Shown here: positions 1 to 11,365 of the stretch, in pieces | Layout of the letters: the number at the start of each line of letters is the position of its first letter | How positions within the stretch are numbered: position 1 is the stretch's first letter | Source of the DNA: Saturnia japonica | Lineage: Eukaryota > Arthropoda > Insecta > Lepidoptera > Saturniidae | Direction: 5' to 3' | Length of the DNA: 64,000 nt | Assembly: GCA_033032175.1 (NCBI GenBank) | Contig: CM065309.1 | Coordinates: forward strand, 12,338,001 to 12,402,000 | Position numbers and translations under genes: made by a program | Notes under the pieces: generated by a model | The model's input: only the letters and a program-made list of their open reading frames with translations | Databases searched by the model: none | What the model was told of the DNA's origin: nothing

Positions 1-1220
1 ATTACAATGTTTTTCCTTGCAGGTGTCAATGGTTATGTGAGTTGGGGGGATTGGCTTTTTTTTTCAAGCATTTTAATATATACTTTTCAATTTTTTTAAG
101 TCCTGAAAGAAGAAGACTTCTTAACCTATCTCGAAAAAAAAAAAAAAATCAGCATCGTCGTACCTCGATGTAAAATGCTTTCGCTATAATTTTGGAAAAT
201 GAGCCATATAAATAATATTATCTGTGCACAAAGTTTACTCAAGCTATACAAACGTAAAAACATACAGATATACAAAAATATTTATATACCATGTATTCGA
301 GACCAGTAGTTTATAGAATAGTTAACTAGTACAAAACTAAAAAAAATATTGATAGTAATTCCGAATTCTTCAGAACTCCTTTGAAATATTTTCAGTTTTC
401 GTTAAAATATCTTCTTCACATATTATCATTATGCAAGAAAAAAGCAATATCTTCAGTATCGGCCGGTGTGTTACGAACAACGTAGTTTGGAAAATAAATT
501 ATTTACGAAGATCGTTTTCTTTTTTGTTGTCTGCTCGATTTGTTTTGAGAAAGCGAAAATAGAACGAGTAAAAAAGTGAGTAATATCTCTAGTGTGATGT
601 GATGTTCAGTGCGGGGTCGGGGTCTTACATTAAACATGACGCGACTGTAGATAAGCCTTCGCCTAGACTAGACAATATTCTTGGACTCTACTTTAGTTAC
701 CCTAACGTAAATTGAGGTCATTTTTCCAAGCTAGTAACTGAATTTCTCTTTGATCATTAATTCTAGAAAGATATTTTATTATACCTGAATACTATATTAC
801 AAAAAAAAAACATGAGCCAGAAGAAAGAATGGAATCAAAAATGCTGATCGACTTTATAATGTTCTAGTTAAATAACTACTGTAAACTGAACTAAATTCCG
901 GTCTAACTATTACATTGTATTTTTAAATGATAGTCCCCCAAGACTACCACAATGCCACATAATTATCCGAGAAAAATATTTTCATAAAAACTTCATGGGA
1001 CATCTCAAGTTAACAAAAAAGCTAAACTTCCCGAAGAGTGCAAATCCATTTAACGGCGCAGCGCCTGTCGCATGAACGCAGCTACTTGTAAAGTTTTATC
1101 TTACAAAGGGGACAAACAAATATCTTATATTTTATGTCTTTATAAAGACTGTTATGTCTTTATTCCAAGAAGCTCCTATTCTGCTTTTTAGAAGAGACGC
1201 ATTTGTTTTAAAATCTTTGA
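1..1220. other. AT-rich DNA, no gene seen
   Basis: No coding signal or recognisable repeat is visible here. A poly(A) tract lies near 134-148. The first bases hold a pyrimidine-rich tract ending in CAG at about 22, followed 14 bases later by GTGAGT, which resembles splice signals around a very short exon; this may be chance. A slightly GC-richer patch lies at 590-720. Confidence 0.5.
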
Positions 1221-1530
1221 AGCAATGATAGCTCAGAGGTAGCGTGTACGGAAACCGCATCGCTCGACATGAGTTCGAATCCTTGCCTGAACTTTCGGTG
1301 AAGGAAATCATCTTGATGAAGCCATAGCATGGTGGTATGGTATTTTGTAATGTTCGCCTGGCTAGCTACCACCCTCAAGTTGAAAATCTGTCGCAAGGCA
1401 CCCTTAGGTGTATTCCGGCAGATGCACTTGAGAGCCAGTTGTCCCGGTAGGCTTAGCGTGTTCTTGGGCCAATTTAAAATTAGTTGAGATTGTGACCATA
1501 ACGTTAAATCAATAAGCGATTCAAAAAAAA
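1221..1530 (+). mobile_element. SINE-A copy 1 (tRNA-derived, near full length)
   Basis: The head carries an A-box-like 'tagctcagaggtagcg' and a B-box-like 'gagttcgaatcc' at 1271-1282, the internal promoter of a tRNA-derived SINE read by RNA polymerase III. The body runs through 'accaccctcaagttgaaaa' and 'cacttgagagccag' and ends in an A-rich tail at about 1530. The same body recurs at 7.1, 28.0, 28.9 and 49.3 kb, with a decayed relative at 63.3 kb. Open frames on the opposite strand here are by-products of the SINE. Confidence 0.85.
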
Positions 1531-2640
1531 GTTGGCCGTCATAGGATGCCCGGCAGATGTGAAACATCTTAGTGATATCTAGAACAATAATTTGCTCCTT
1601 CAACTGTAGTTATTAATTTATACGAAATTTCATGAGCGGACAAACGATAAAACGGCCATCACAACGTGTGCCGCGCCGCTACTATAGTCGCAATAGTGAA
1701 ATAGCCCAGAGGTGTGACGTTCATTATAGCTATTTCTATAATTACTTATTATCACTGTCGATATTTTATATAAATAATAATACAAAATATGAAAATCTTT
1801 TGTGCATTTGATTAATTAATTTGTGCAAGATTATGATTTATGATTGTATGATCCGATAGGTGGCGCTGTGGTTAAGCCATTAACTACGGGAAGTGGTAGA
1901 ACAACATCTGTAAGAGCAGTTAATAATTTAATAAATATTAGTACCACCTGAAACTTAGTTTGCGTTAGTAAAACCTAATTTTAAATGAAAATAAAAAATA
2001 ACAGGGCATTCTTGATTCTTAAATTTTCAATGACGAACGAAAACTTATTTGTATTTTATATTTATAACTTTAAGTATTTGTAAAATATACTTCTATTACG
2101 CATATGTTTTTTAAAATATATTTTGCTGTACTATTCACCAGCGAAAACGTAATAATATCAAGCTAGACACCAATAAGCTCTCGAAAACTAAGTTGAAGTT
2201 CCATTCAAAGCTATTGAAGTCTGTGAAAATTGGATTTTAAACGCAATACTCACAATGTTAAGATTAAATGAATGGAACTTGTGGTCATTTGTTATTAAAG
2301 AGATATTATTAATGTGTATTTTCTTGAAAAAAAGTGCGTAAAAGGAATAAAATGGTCACAATTATCTTATCTTTAAAGTTTCTGTATGTTGTGACAATGT
2401 CGAAGTTGCAGTAAAAAATACTAGGCTATTAAATATGGTATAAACGTCGTTGTAATTAAAAAAAAGTTTTGTTTACGTGATTTAAACTCTATTGGAGCTA
2501 ACTTATTACATATTTCTTTACAAAATAATATTTACTTTAAATTAAATTATTGCGTAACTATGAAGGCATCTTATATCTATGCTTACTCTTGAGTAGAATT
2601 ATGTTAGTATGAGTAGTGCCCTCAAACCTCTGTGTTTTAT
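1531..2640. other. AT-rich DNA, no gene seen
   Basis: No coding region or clear repeat is seen. A GC-richer patch at about 1640-1730 and the phrase 'ggtggcgctgtggttaagcc' near 1860 stand out slightly from the background but match nothing I recognise. Confidence 0.5.
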
Positions 2641-2734
2641 GATGTCTGTGTCCTTTGCAGCCCGCACTACAGAGAAACCCTTCCAACTTTGTAACAGAGT
2701 TTTTGCCCCAGACTAGTTAAATTATACCATTCTT

Positions 2735-2781
2735 TGCGTGTCTCATTGCTGGGCAAAAGGCCCCTTCTCGAGAATACAGCG
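2735..2781. repeat. Possible RTE LINE 3' remnant
   Basis: The phrase 'attgctgggcaaaaggcccc' resembles the terminal region of RTE LINEs, seen here in the other orientation in the 43.3-kb element as 'actgctgaacataggcctcc'. Only a few tens of bases are comparable, so the call is weak. Confidence 0.3.
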
Positions 2782-2831
2782 TGCATAGGTATATCACATT
2801 TTATTATGCATAGGTATAACACATTTTATTA
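2782..2831. repeat. Two-unit tandem duplication, 25-bp unit
   Basis: Positions 2782-2806 and 2807-2831 are direct tandem copies starting 'tgcataggtat' with one mismatch. This looks like a recent local slippage or duplication event. Confidence 0.85.
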
Positions 2832-3837
2832 ATTTAATATTTATAGTAAATCTAATTTAGATATCCGAATCTAATAAAGGCGCTAACTACATACACAAAA
2901 TAAAAAATAATTTTAATCTAGTATCACAACGTCATAACGAATATAAAATATTAATAATTAAAATACTATAAAAGATGTTATTACCTAATTCTGAATATAG
3001 CATTTATTTATAGCTACTTTAACTTTTTGTGAAATACCTAAAATCACGTAGACGTTTTTTAAGTATCCAAGATTACAGCGAAAACCAAGTACTGTAAATA
3101 CTTATATAATAAAAACCATACATTCAATATATACAGATCGGAAACTCGAAAGAGAAAGAGCATAGTAATCCCTGTGTTAGAACGAGATAGGGATGCAAGA
3201 TCATCTTCGTATGTGATAGATAGCACTTGACATACGTAAATAATGACCAAAAATTCCGGATCTTTTTGCAAAATCTAAGGTTTCAAAGCATAATGTAATT
3301 TTTATTGGATGTGTTTAATTATTGTAGTTACTTGGATGTAAGTTATATAACAAAAAAAAATCAACAACATAATAAGCACACTAGTGTATTAATAACATAA
3401 TAAATCTATGATAAAAAACTATCTATATTGATTAAATAGTGTAATTAGCATACCATTCAGTTAAGCTCCGATTACATGTCACAAAAAGTCAGTGAGCGAG
3501 AGTCATAAAACGCAAATGGGTCTGACATATTATACCTTAGAAGGCTTTAGGAAATAGGCCGGTAGCAAAAAACGTATTGAAATTCTCCGCTTCGATAACT
3601 ATCTCGGCCAGCGACATTCTCCTCTCTGGTAAATTACTGTTTTTATAATATGTAAAGTAATATGTCGCCAAGTAAGCCTGCCTAGATTAATTACTGGTTG
3701 GCGTAGTTTAGACGACGCAAAATATCATTGAAGTTATATCATCTACGTATACTTTACTTATATTATAATAACATTATAAAAATATTTTTAACGAAATGTT
3801 TTAAAAAATAATAAAAATATTCTAATCTAAATATATT
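2832..3837. other. AT-rich DNA, no gene seen
   Basis: No coding region is seen. A slightly purine-rich patch at 3140-3210 has the flavour of decayed dispersed repeats but I cannot assign it. Confidence 0.5.
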
Positions 3838-4016
3838 ATAAAGGGAAACCGTGACTGCGTGACTGAATAATCTATGAACACAGAGCTCAAACCACTGAAC
3901 GGTTTTGGCTGAAATTTGGCGCACAGATAATTATTATGACGTAGGGGTGTAACCGAGGTTCAACATTTGTATGAAGAAATCATATGTAGCATGGGTGAAA
4001 CCGTGGGGCACAGCTG
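3838..4016 (+). repeat. Fragment of Helitron-like repeat family
   Basis: The segment has the phrase 'gaacggttttggctgaaatt' and ends 'gtgaaaccgtggggcacagc', matching the 3' portion of the repeats at 36.1-36.4 and 35.1 kb ('ggggcaca', 'gggcacagctag'). No protein is encoded. Assignment to Helitrons is inferred from family members whose ends look like TC...CTAG. Confidence 0.5.
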
Positions 4017-4026
4017 GTTATCTCTT

Positions 4027-4262
4027 AAAATGCCGAGAGTCCGACTGCATTGCGCCCATCATACACCTGGTGTAAGATCCGCCAAAGTAGCATGATAAGA
4101 CGTGTCGTGTTCTGAGATTAGTCGGTTTATATCCACCTGGAGAGAGGCTTTCGGGCTGGTATGATAACGGTGACCGTCGATAGATTCACTATTTCTCAGA
4201 GGTCGCTGTTGTTTTTTGATTGTACTGTGCTCACTATCAGGTACACTGCCGAGATACTATGC
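4027..4262 (+). mobile_element. LINE 3'-end fragment (family T1)
   Basis: The segment includes 'ggtgaccgtcgatagatt', then a 'tttctcagaggtcgctg' stretch and 'gctcactatcaggta'. The same order occurs at 40.1 and 41.5 kb, and in reverse at 62.8-63.0 kb. At 40.1 kb this tail follows a LINE C-terminal coding region, so it is read as the 3' end of a 5'-truncated LINE. No open frame remains. Confidence 0.6.
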
Positions 4263-4469
4263 AAAATTTGTTCATACCTATATTAATTTAATTAAATGTA
4301 ATTAATAGGATCATCGTCAACACCTTCTTTGTAGATATTATTTTTTTGGAACTCTATTAATTCTGAAAAATTGTCTTAACGATCTTGTCGTCCTGTATCA
4401 AGTGTCCAATCAATATCTTGAAGGAAGACAAAGACCTAGATGAAGGTTTTTCCAGCGAGTGAAAGATAA

Positions 4470-4720
4470 AGTGGGAGTCGTATCAAGAGGTCAAAAGAAA
4501 GTTAGTTACGAAGAGAACTATATAAATGAATAAAAAAATAATTAATTACCTACTGAAAAAGTCTCTACTTGTACTAATTCTTAAAGAAGATACACTAGTG
4601 TTGTATAAATCAATAGGGAATTAAAGTGCTTGTTCGCTAAGTATAAATGCAATCTGCGTTCTGCTTATATGTAGTCCAAGCGAAGTTTATGTCAAACAAG
4701 AAATAGCCCATTATTAAGTA
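4470..4720. repeat. Dispersed repeat Rep-3, copy 1
   Basis: The stretch shares an ordered series of phrases with 8050-8290, including 'gaagatacac' to 'gaagatacaac', 'ataaatcaat', 'cttgttcgct' to 'cttgctcgct', 'tataaatgca' and 'agtagtcc' or 'tgtagtcc'. No transposase, terminal repeats or promoter boxes are seen. Likely a non-autonomous element, diverged. Confidence 0.5.
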
Positions 4721-5129
4721 ATACATTTTATTAATGCTTTTTAATGGAGTATCATCTGCTTTAAATGTATTATACACTATATAACAACTTATGACATGTG
4801 CTCCACAGCACTCGAGAAGCTTTAAGTCATAAACCAATCTTGATTGGACGATTTTGAATGCGTCTGGCATTTCATTTCATCTCACTGAAAGGGACAAGTA
4901 AAAGTGAATAAATTTTTAAAACTCACCTTTAAAGTTTATTATAAAGCTGATATTATTGCATTTTATAAAAATAAAATTCAAAATTATTGTGTGAGCTTGT
5001 GGTTGCGGACTGTTGAAATTAATTTCAATTTACATTGACAAACCCAAAATCACCTAAATACCTGACAAAACCTAAAGGATTTTATTATACTGATTTAATT
5101 AGATGTAATGTTTTAGAAGAAATTAATAA

Positions 5130-5510
5130 AAATACAATACGTGGCATAGTTTATATACTGATGGATCTAGAAGCAAGTATGGTACAGGTGCTGCATTTTA
5201 CGATCCAATAAGAAATGAAACCAAATATTACAAAATTACTGCGAATATATCCATTGTGTAAGTGGAAATTATTGCAATTTGTAAAGCATTAACTTATGCC
5301 ATAACCCAGAATTGTAGAAATGTTGTTAGTTTTATGGATAGCAAAAGCGCGTTACAGCATTTAGCTCGATGCACCTCTGGAAAAAGATGTGTATCGACAG
5401 CTTATGCTATAAAAATAATTAGAAGAAAGTGCTATTGCCTATTGGCATGGTATGACGTTGGCAGACTTGAGGATGAACATATTTTAAAGCAAATCTCTAT
5501 AATGTAAATA
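5130..5510 (+). pseudogene. LINE RNase H domain fragment
   Basis: Translation gives an RNase H start with 'YTDGSRSKYGTGAAFYDP', then, after an in-frame stop (TAA at about 5258), the piece 'VEIIAICKALTYAI' and 'SFMDSKSALQHL'. These correspond to the first Asp, the Glu helix and the second Asp block (DSKSAL) of the RNase H domain that follows the reverse transcriptase in I, R1 and Jockey type LINEs. The reading frame beyond about 5430 no longer looks like the family. No RT domain lies immediately upstream, so this is an isolated decayed piece. The clade cannot be set from it. Confidence 0.65.
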
Positions 5511-7112
5511 TCTCTGATTACACTGGAAAATAAAAATACCGCGTCTACAAAATGTATCATAAAAAGGACTTATGAAAACTTACCGCTAGTTAAGTAGAAA
5601 TAAGTTACTTCAACCTTCACATTCAATAAACAAGAGAAGTAATAATCATAAACATGAACACCGTTATTGGAAGTGAATCCATAGCGCTACAATATCGTGT
5701 TAAAATATGAGAGTTTTGTACTATGACAATAATAATTATATGTATTTATAAAATGTCTTTAACTGAAGCCTTGAAATGTTGTAGCACAAAACGTTTAAAG
5801 TTTCGCAGAACGGAGTTCAATCGAAATGTTAATTGAAAACAGCTACGAGAATGGATACAATATTCATAAAATAAATTGTCTATATGAGATAGAGTACTCG
5901 TAATAAATTTGTCGTTTAGAAAAAGCAATTTAATATAAACCTTATACTGTCTAGGTTTTTTAAATCTTTTTCTTAAGTAGCTTTTATGATGGGAAAAGTA
6001 TTTTTCTCACATTGAAATATAAATGTATAATAATTATGATATTGGATAATTTTATTTAATTCTTTGTCAGTAAACTACGTATTGTTAAGTCACTGATGTC
6101 ATTTGTTATTATTTATGTTATTTTTGTAGTCATTTATTTAGCTATAATATATATAGATTAAGGGATTGTATAATTAAGAGATTGGGTGTCTCGGTTTCTA
6201 ATATAAATACATATTGCAATTAATTACAAATTACTTAGATCGAAATAAGGCATGGTAAGTGAATGTCAACATGGATTAGGCAGGGCGATAAATTGCTTGG
6301 AGCAACCGATTTATTTTCCCTCATTCGTAATCCTGGTAAATTCAGAAAGAATGTCCTTAACGTATACAAGTCTTATATTTATTTATACCTGCGTGCTATA
6401 ATCTCAGTACATATGTGTGGCACATTTATACGAAAGTATTTTAATTTACCATTGTTTTTATTCAATTATTTTCGTTGTTTATTATAAAGTACTATGATTC
6501 TAAATAAATAATAATGAATAAATAAATAATAATTATTATTAATAAATAATAAATAACCTTTAGTCAAAATTCACCTTCTTATGTTAAACCGCACCTTTAG
6601 CATCGTACGTTGAGTATGGTAACTAAATTTACGAATTTTTCGCCTAAGGACAGCGTATATATACTTTTTGAAAACCACTATTGTCGACCGACGAAATATA
6701 ACTTTTGTAATAATGTTGATGGAATGAAAAACCGTTTGCTATAGCCCTAAATGAAAACAAGGTACGAGGTAGCGCCCATTTTATTCTTATCATCTATCTT
6801 AATTTACGGTTTAAATGTATACTTTTATATTTATATTTTATATAATAATAAGAGTATTTACATGATAGAAGTGTTTTAATTTTGTTGTTTATTTATTTTT
6901 ATTTTTTATAGTAGGATGGCAAATTAACGGCACTGCCCCCGATGTTAAGCACAGTACAATCCTAATAACACAACGGCGAAAACCGAGAGATCGTAATCCA
7001 TTGACGGCCACCAAAGTCATACGACCGTGCATTAATTTAACTGGATATGCACGGGCTGATCCCGAAACACGACACGCAAAAGCGAGTAAATATGACGGAC
7101 TTTTTACCACAT
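5511..7112. other. AT-rich DNA, no gene seen
   Basis: No supported gene. A low-complexity run of TAAATAA units covers about 6500-6560. Positions 6905-7110 are more GC-rich than their surroundings and abut the SINE-A fragment at 7113; the patch is probably a transposon piece but I cannot place it, and the 73-codon frame across it has no family features. Confidence 0.5.
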
Positions 7113-7302
7113 ATATGGTGGTCGCGAACTAGTTGGGTAAGACAGCACTACCACTCCGCTCTCGCAATTGAAAATCTGTGACCAAGCACCTATAGGTGTG
7201 ATCCGATAGCTGCACCTGAGAGCCCGTCCCCTCACTAGGCTTGTCACCATCTTGGACCAAATTATCACTTAACATCAGGTGACGTTGAGGTCAAATGCTA
7301 AA
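7113..7302 (+). mobile_element. SINE-A copy, 5'-truncated and diverged
   Basis: The segment aligns by eye to the SINE-A body: 'aaaatctgtgaccaagcacc', 'gcacctgagagcc', 'aggcttgtcaccatcttgg' and 'acatcaggtga'. The tRNA-like head is absent, as expected of a 5'-truncated retrocopy. Confidence 0.75.
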
Positions 7303-8049
7303 ACATAGAAATAATAAAATAATAATAGTAACACTGAATGTTTTGATTATATAAACAAGAGTAATTTTGAAATAGAATGTTATATAGAAGGACATCCTCT
7401 CACATACATAGGTTGATTGATTCCTTGTGTTGTCTCCTATAAGAGGTCGCAATTTCCCTTCGTGAAGGTTCAAGTGCTTTCCATTATAGCAGTACTGTCT
7501 CTATCTTCAACACGGTCCTATAAATTTAAAGGAAATGTGGAGAAAATCATATTATAGCTCTTAACTCCCTCACATATTAATTATTCCAGTTTGGATTTTG
7601 TTTACAAAGTTATAATAAGTTTGTAGAGTGAATTAAGTAACTAATATCAGATAAGAAGACATAAATCAAAGTATAAGTGTGAAGAAATAACATTTACATA
7701 AATAACTCCAGACAACAAAAAGTAAAAGAGTTAATACATCATCGGAGTTATAAATTCATGTAAGTTTTTGCTGAGTGGAGTCGTCTAGCAAATGTAAGGG
7801 CCCAAGTAATGAAACATAACCACAAGCGGTACCGATGAGTTTTTCAATGGACGATATTCGATACCTATTATTGAATAATATTGTGCTTTGTGTGATCTCA
7901 ATAACTTTGCATTTATAAATTAACACAAATAACACCATTAACACAATGCGTGTCGAATATTTTCATTAAAAGGAAAACTTACAACTAATACAAACAATTG
8001 ATAAAAAATCCAACTACAAGTTTTCACTAACATAAATAAGAAATAGAAA
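7303..8049. other. AT-rich DNA, no gene seen
   Basis: Nothing recognisable on either strand. The short frames in this interval lack family features. Confidence 0.5.
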
Positions 8050-8290
8050 AGGGAAGAAAAGGTCAGTCACGAAGGGAACCATAAAATTGATTACAGAAAA
8101 GTCATTGTTAAAAACAACAACTAATTACAGAAGTCTAAGCTTAAATTAAGTCTTGCAGAAGATACAACTAATCTTAAATAAATCAATGCTGTCATCTATC
8201 GGATTAAATTACTTGCTCGCTCGGATTATAAATGCATTCTGTCTATAGATAAGTAGTCCTTATTAGTGAAGTGGTAATTATATGATGTAT
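8050..8290. repeat. Dispersed repeat Rep-3, copy 2
   Basis: Partner of 4470-4720, with phrases in the same order and spacing but many substitutions. It ends near 'agtagtccttattag'. Confidence 0.5.
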
Positions 8291-8439
8291 CCTGGTGTTT
8301 TCAAAATAACAGTTATATTTATTGAGGAATGACATGTACTTCCCGTGTACAATTTTCATCAAATTCTTTTGAAAATCTATAAAATTGGAATCTTCTTTTA
8401 TGATCACAAATTTTATTTCCTGTAATTTTTTTTTCACTA

Positions 8440-8660
8440 TTTGTTAATTGACAATTCTTATAGCTTATCAATTAAGGTATATATGGCTAAACTACCTGTG
8501 TACACAATTTATAAAAATCGGTCAATTCGTTTTTGAGTTTAAGCCATTATATTTGAAATCTGTAGCCTTGGTAACTTAAAAGAAAATTTGGAAAACAATT
8601 ACATGTACAGGCAGAACTACACATTTATGAATATTGATTTATGTTAAATTAATGCTAATA
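8440..8660 (-). repeat. Fragment of Helitron-like repeat family
   Basis: On the minus strand the stretch has 'aactcaaaaacgaattgacc' followed by a 'tgtgtacacag' phrase, matching the 'aactcaaaaacggtttgacc' and 'ttttgtacacg' order seen at 51.5 and 34.7 kb. Both ends are lost. Confidence 0.45.
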
Positions 8661-11034
8661 TTTTAAAACAATTATTATTATAATGTGCTTTGTTTAAGGT
8701 TACCTAAGATGTAACTGGGATTTTTTCCATGTAATTAATTAAGTTAATTCGTTTCTTAAGTGAATTTGATTTTATATGTGGAAAAATTTATCCATTTATT
8801 AGTGTTACATAGGCCCTTTGTATTCAAAAGTAAAAAAATCGTTTTAGGTTTTTTTTTTTAATAATAATCTTAAATCAGATTCCTACCGAACGCATGAACT
8901 CCGGTTTAAGCTTAATTCCTTTTCAGACTTTCTATGTGTCAAGCATATAAAATATAGAAATAGCGTTATTATATCAAATTATATTAACACTTTTTACTTA
9001 TGTCACATGTCAGGACGTAAGCTTCACGAAGAGTGCAAAATTAATAGAAAGACATTTCTCTGGCTTGCTCATAAATCTTTTGATGTCCTCGCGAATTTTC
9101 ACTTCTATTTATCATCTTTTTATGATTGTCATTTTGTATAATGTACGCTGTATATTTTTGTTGTTATTTGTAATCCTGAAACGTTGTTTAGTTGACACCA
9201 TTTCTTGTGAGTCAGTACACAATACACAGATAATCTCGGCTAAACAATTTGATACTATTAAAAACGGATAAGTATCCTTGATTGCTAGGGATATAAAGCA
9301 GAAAATATTTTAAAAACAAATATTCATTTATTTATTTATTTATTTAAGAGAAAGTAGTTGTGAAAATTTGAACCGGTGGTAGGATATTTTGTTGTATTCG
9401 TTTGACTAGCGTCACTTAAATCACAAAACTATTGCCAGCTTTTGTTACAACTTAACCTTATGAAATTATTTTGATGTCATATCGAATTAAGTGATACCAA
9501 TAGAGTTAATTATTATGACAAAAATATCTGTTGGTAATATAAAGTAATAAAACATTAATTTGTTCTAAAATAATATATTTTTAATAATAAAATGAATTTG
9601 AAAAATATTTTTTCTTTGGAGAAAAAATAGAAGACACAATCTCTAGTAGATCCTTTATTGAGTTACATGACCAATACAAATTACATTCAGTCTTCTATTG
9701 TTATCTAGGCAAAGAGGCAAGCTTACCAGACCATCTAGATTAACGTTGATTTACTGTGCCCTGTCTAACAATTTCACCCTAATCTAAAGCTTCTCTAAAC
9801 CACCCTGACCGAACGGCATCGACTTTTGCAAGATACGGGCCCTTGTAGACAAGAAAATTAATTAATCATATTGTCTGAAACCTTTCATTAACTTCGTCCA
9901 ACTGTTTTGTTTACAATACTTTATTATGGTTTTAATTTACTGAGAACAAGTAATACGTCTTGATCTTTAATAGGGGAAATACTAAGAATCTCACAGTTAT
10001 TACTATCCCTAAAATCAAAATAAATACTTTTTTTTCTATTTTTTTAATAATCCAAATTTATAACCTTTTTTAATTCCTATTTACGGATCTGGGTTAAGTC
10101 TGTAGAGTTTAAATCATAATAGCGAATGGCAGAGAGATATTGCAAAATAGGTTTTATTGTAAAAATAAAATAAATAAATAGTTATAATAATTAGGAAATA
10201 GGAACATTTTAATAAGTACACACTAGAAAAAGGATTAAAATTCGTATTGTCACACGATTGGATTTCGTGCCAAATTTTTTGGTAAAATTTCAAGTAGAGA
10301 GAGAGGCAATAAATCAGTAGGGACGGACGTGGTACGATCGATAACCAAAGTAGGAAAGGAAACGTATAAAGAATAAAACGGCGATTACTGCAAAATCTTT
10401 TCTTTTGAAATTCTGTATTTCGCTTGAAGATGGGAAGAATTGTCGATGTGTTTACTTATCTATTTAAATAATGTCTTGCCATTTTAAAATATGAAATATG
10501 AATATTATATATTTTATTAACAAAGTGTTAAGTGCTAAATGTGTGATGTCTTTACCCTTTTACGTTAATTTCTTGATGCTCTTTTGTTGTGCTCTGAAAT
10601 TTATGTCATATTTCGTGGAGTTTTATAAAATGGTTTAAAAAACTGTTTTTTTTTTGTTTTAGTACATACAACCTTTTAGAATAAATGTAGTCATTACATG
10701 GGCAAATGTAAAGGTAACACGTAGCTATTTATAGGTCATAGTATCATGAAATGTAAACTAATATGTTTATTATGTAAACGGTTCCTTTGGTCACGGACAG
10801 CGTAATGTGCCTTTAGGAGATACTGTGCTGTTTATGTTGTACAATTTTGTCACCGGTCTGTGTCTTTCATAAAAACGTATACATACACACAATTGAAGGT
10901 ATTATCTTCTCCGACGACTTTATAAGTCGATTATGGTTTCTAATTCAAATCCAAGTATACATTACTATAGTGCGTAAGTACGACTATTATATTATGTTTT
11001 GTGTTAAGATCTTATCATTATATTAATACGTAAA
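8661..11034. other. AT-rich DNA, no gene seen
   Basis: A long stretch without supported features. A (TTTA)n run lies at 9326-9346. A short piece at 9370-9415 faintly recalls the SINE-A middle ('ggtggtaggatattttgt') but is too short to call. Confidence 0.5.
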
Positions 11035-11365
11035 GCAAAAACTTTATACCCCTTTTTAAGCGTATTGCGTGAACGGAAGACTGTAAGATTTGGCATGGTT
11101 AAAGTTTATATGGAGAAGGAGTGCAGAAAGCTAAAATTTATCTATAATATCTGTTACTAACATATTAAATTAAATAATTTAATACTGCGAATCCTAACCC
11201 GTCAAGTGCCATTGAACTAAGACCCCCCAAAATATTGACATGGTAGTTACTATGAATAGTGACAACAAGTGTTATATGGTTCATACTGCAAATGTCAAAC
11301 AGAAAATATTCTATTATTAAAAAGTCGCTGGTCCAATTTTGATCATTAGGTGACCGCTAGTAATA
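11035..11365. repeat. Dispersed repeat Rep-1, copy 1
   Basis: About 330 bp matching 52885-53245 in the same orientation. Shared phrases include 'tttttaagcgtattgcgtg', 'gatttggcatggttaaag', 'gcagaaagctaaaat', 'agaccccccaaaatattgac' and 'aaaaagtcgctggtc'. Two copies about 42 kb apart imply a mobile non-autonomous element. No coding capacity, internal polymerase III boxes or clear terminal inverted repeats are seen. Confidence 0.8.

Noticed and set aside
1208..1603. 131-codon minus-strand frame
   Set aside because: It is the antisense of SINE-A copy 1. The plus-strand A/B boxes and the recurrence of the same DNA elsewhere explain the region.
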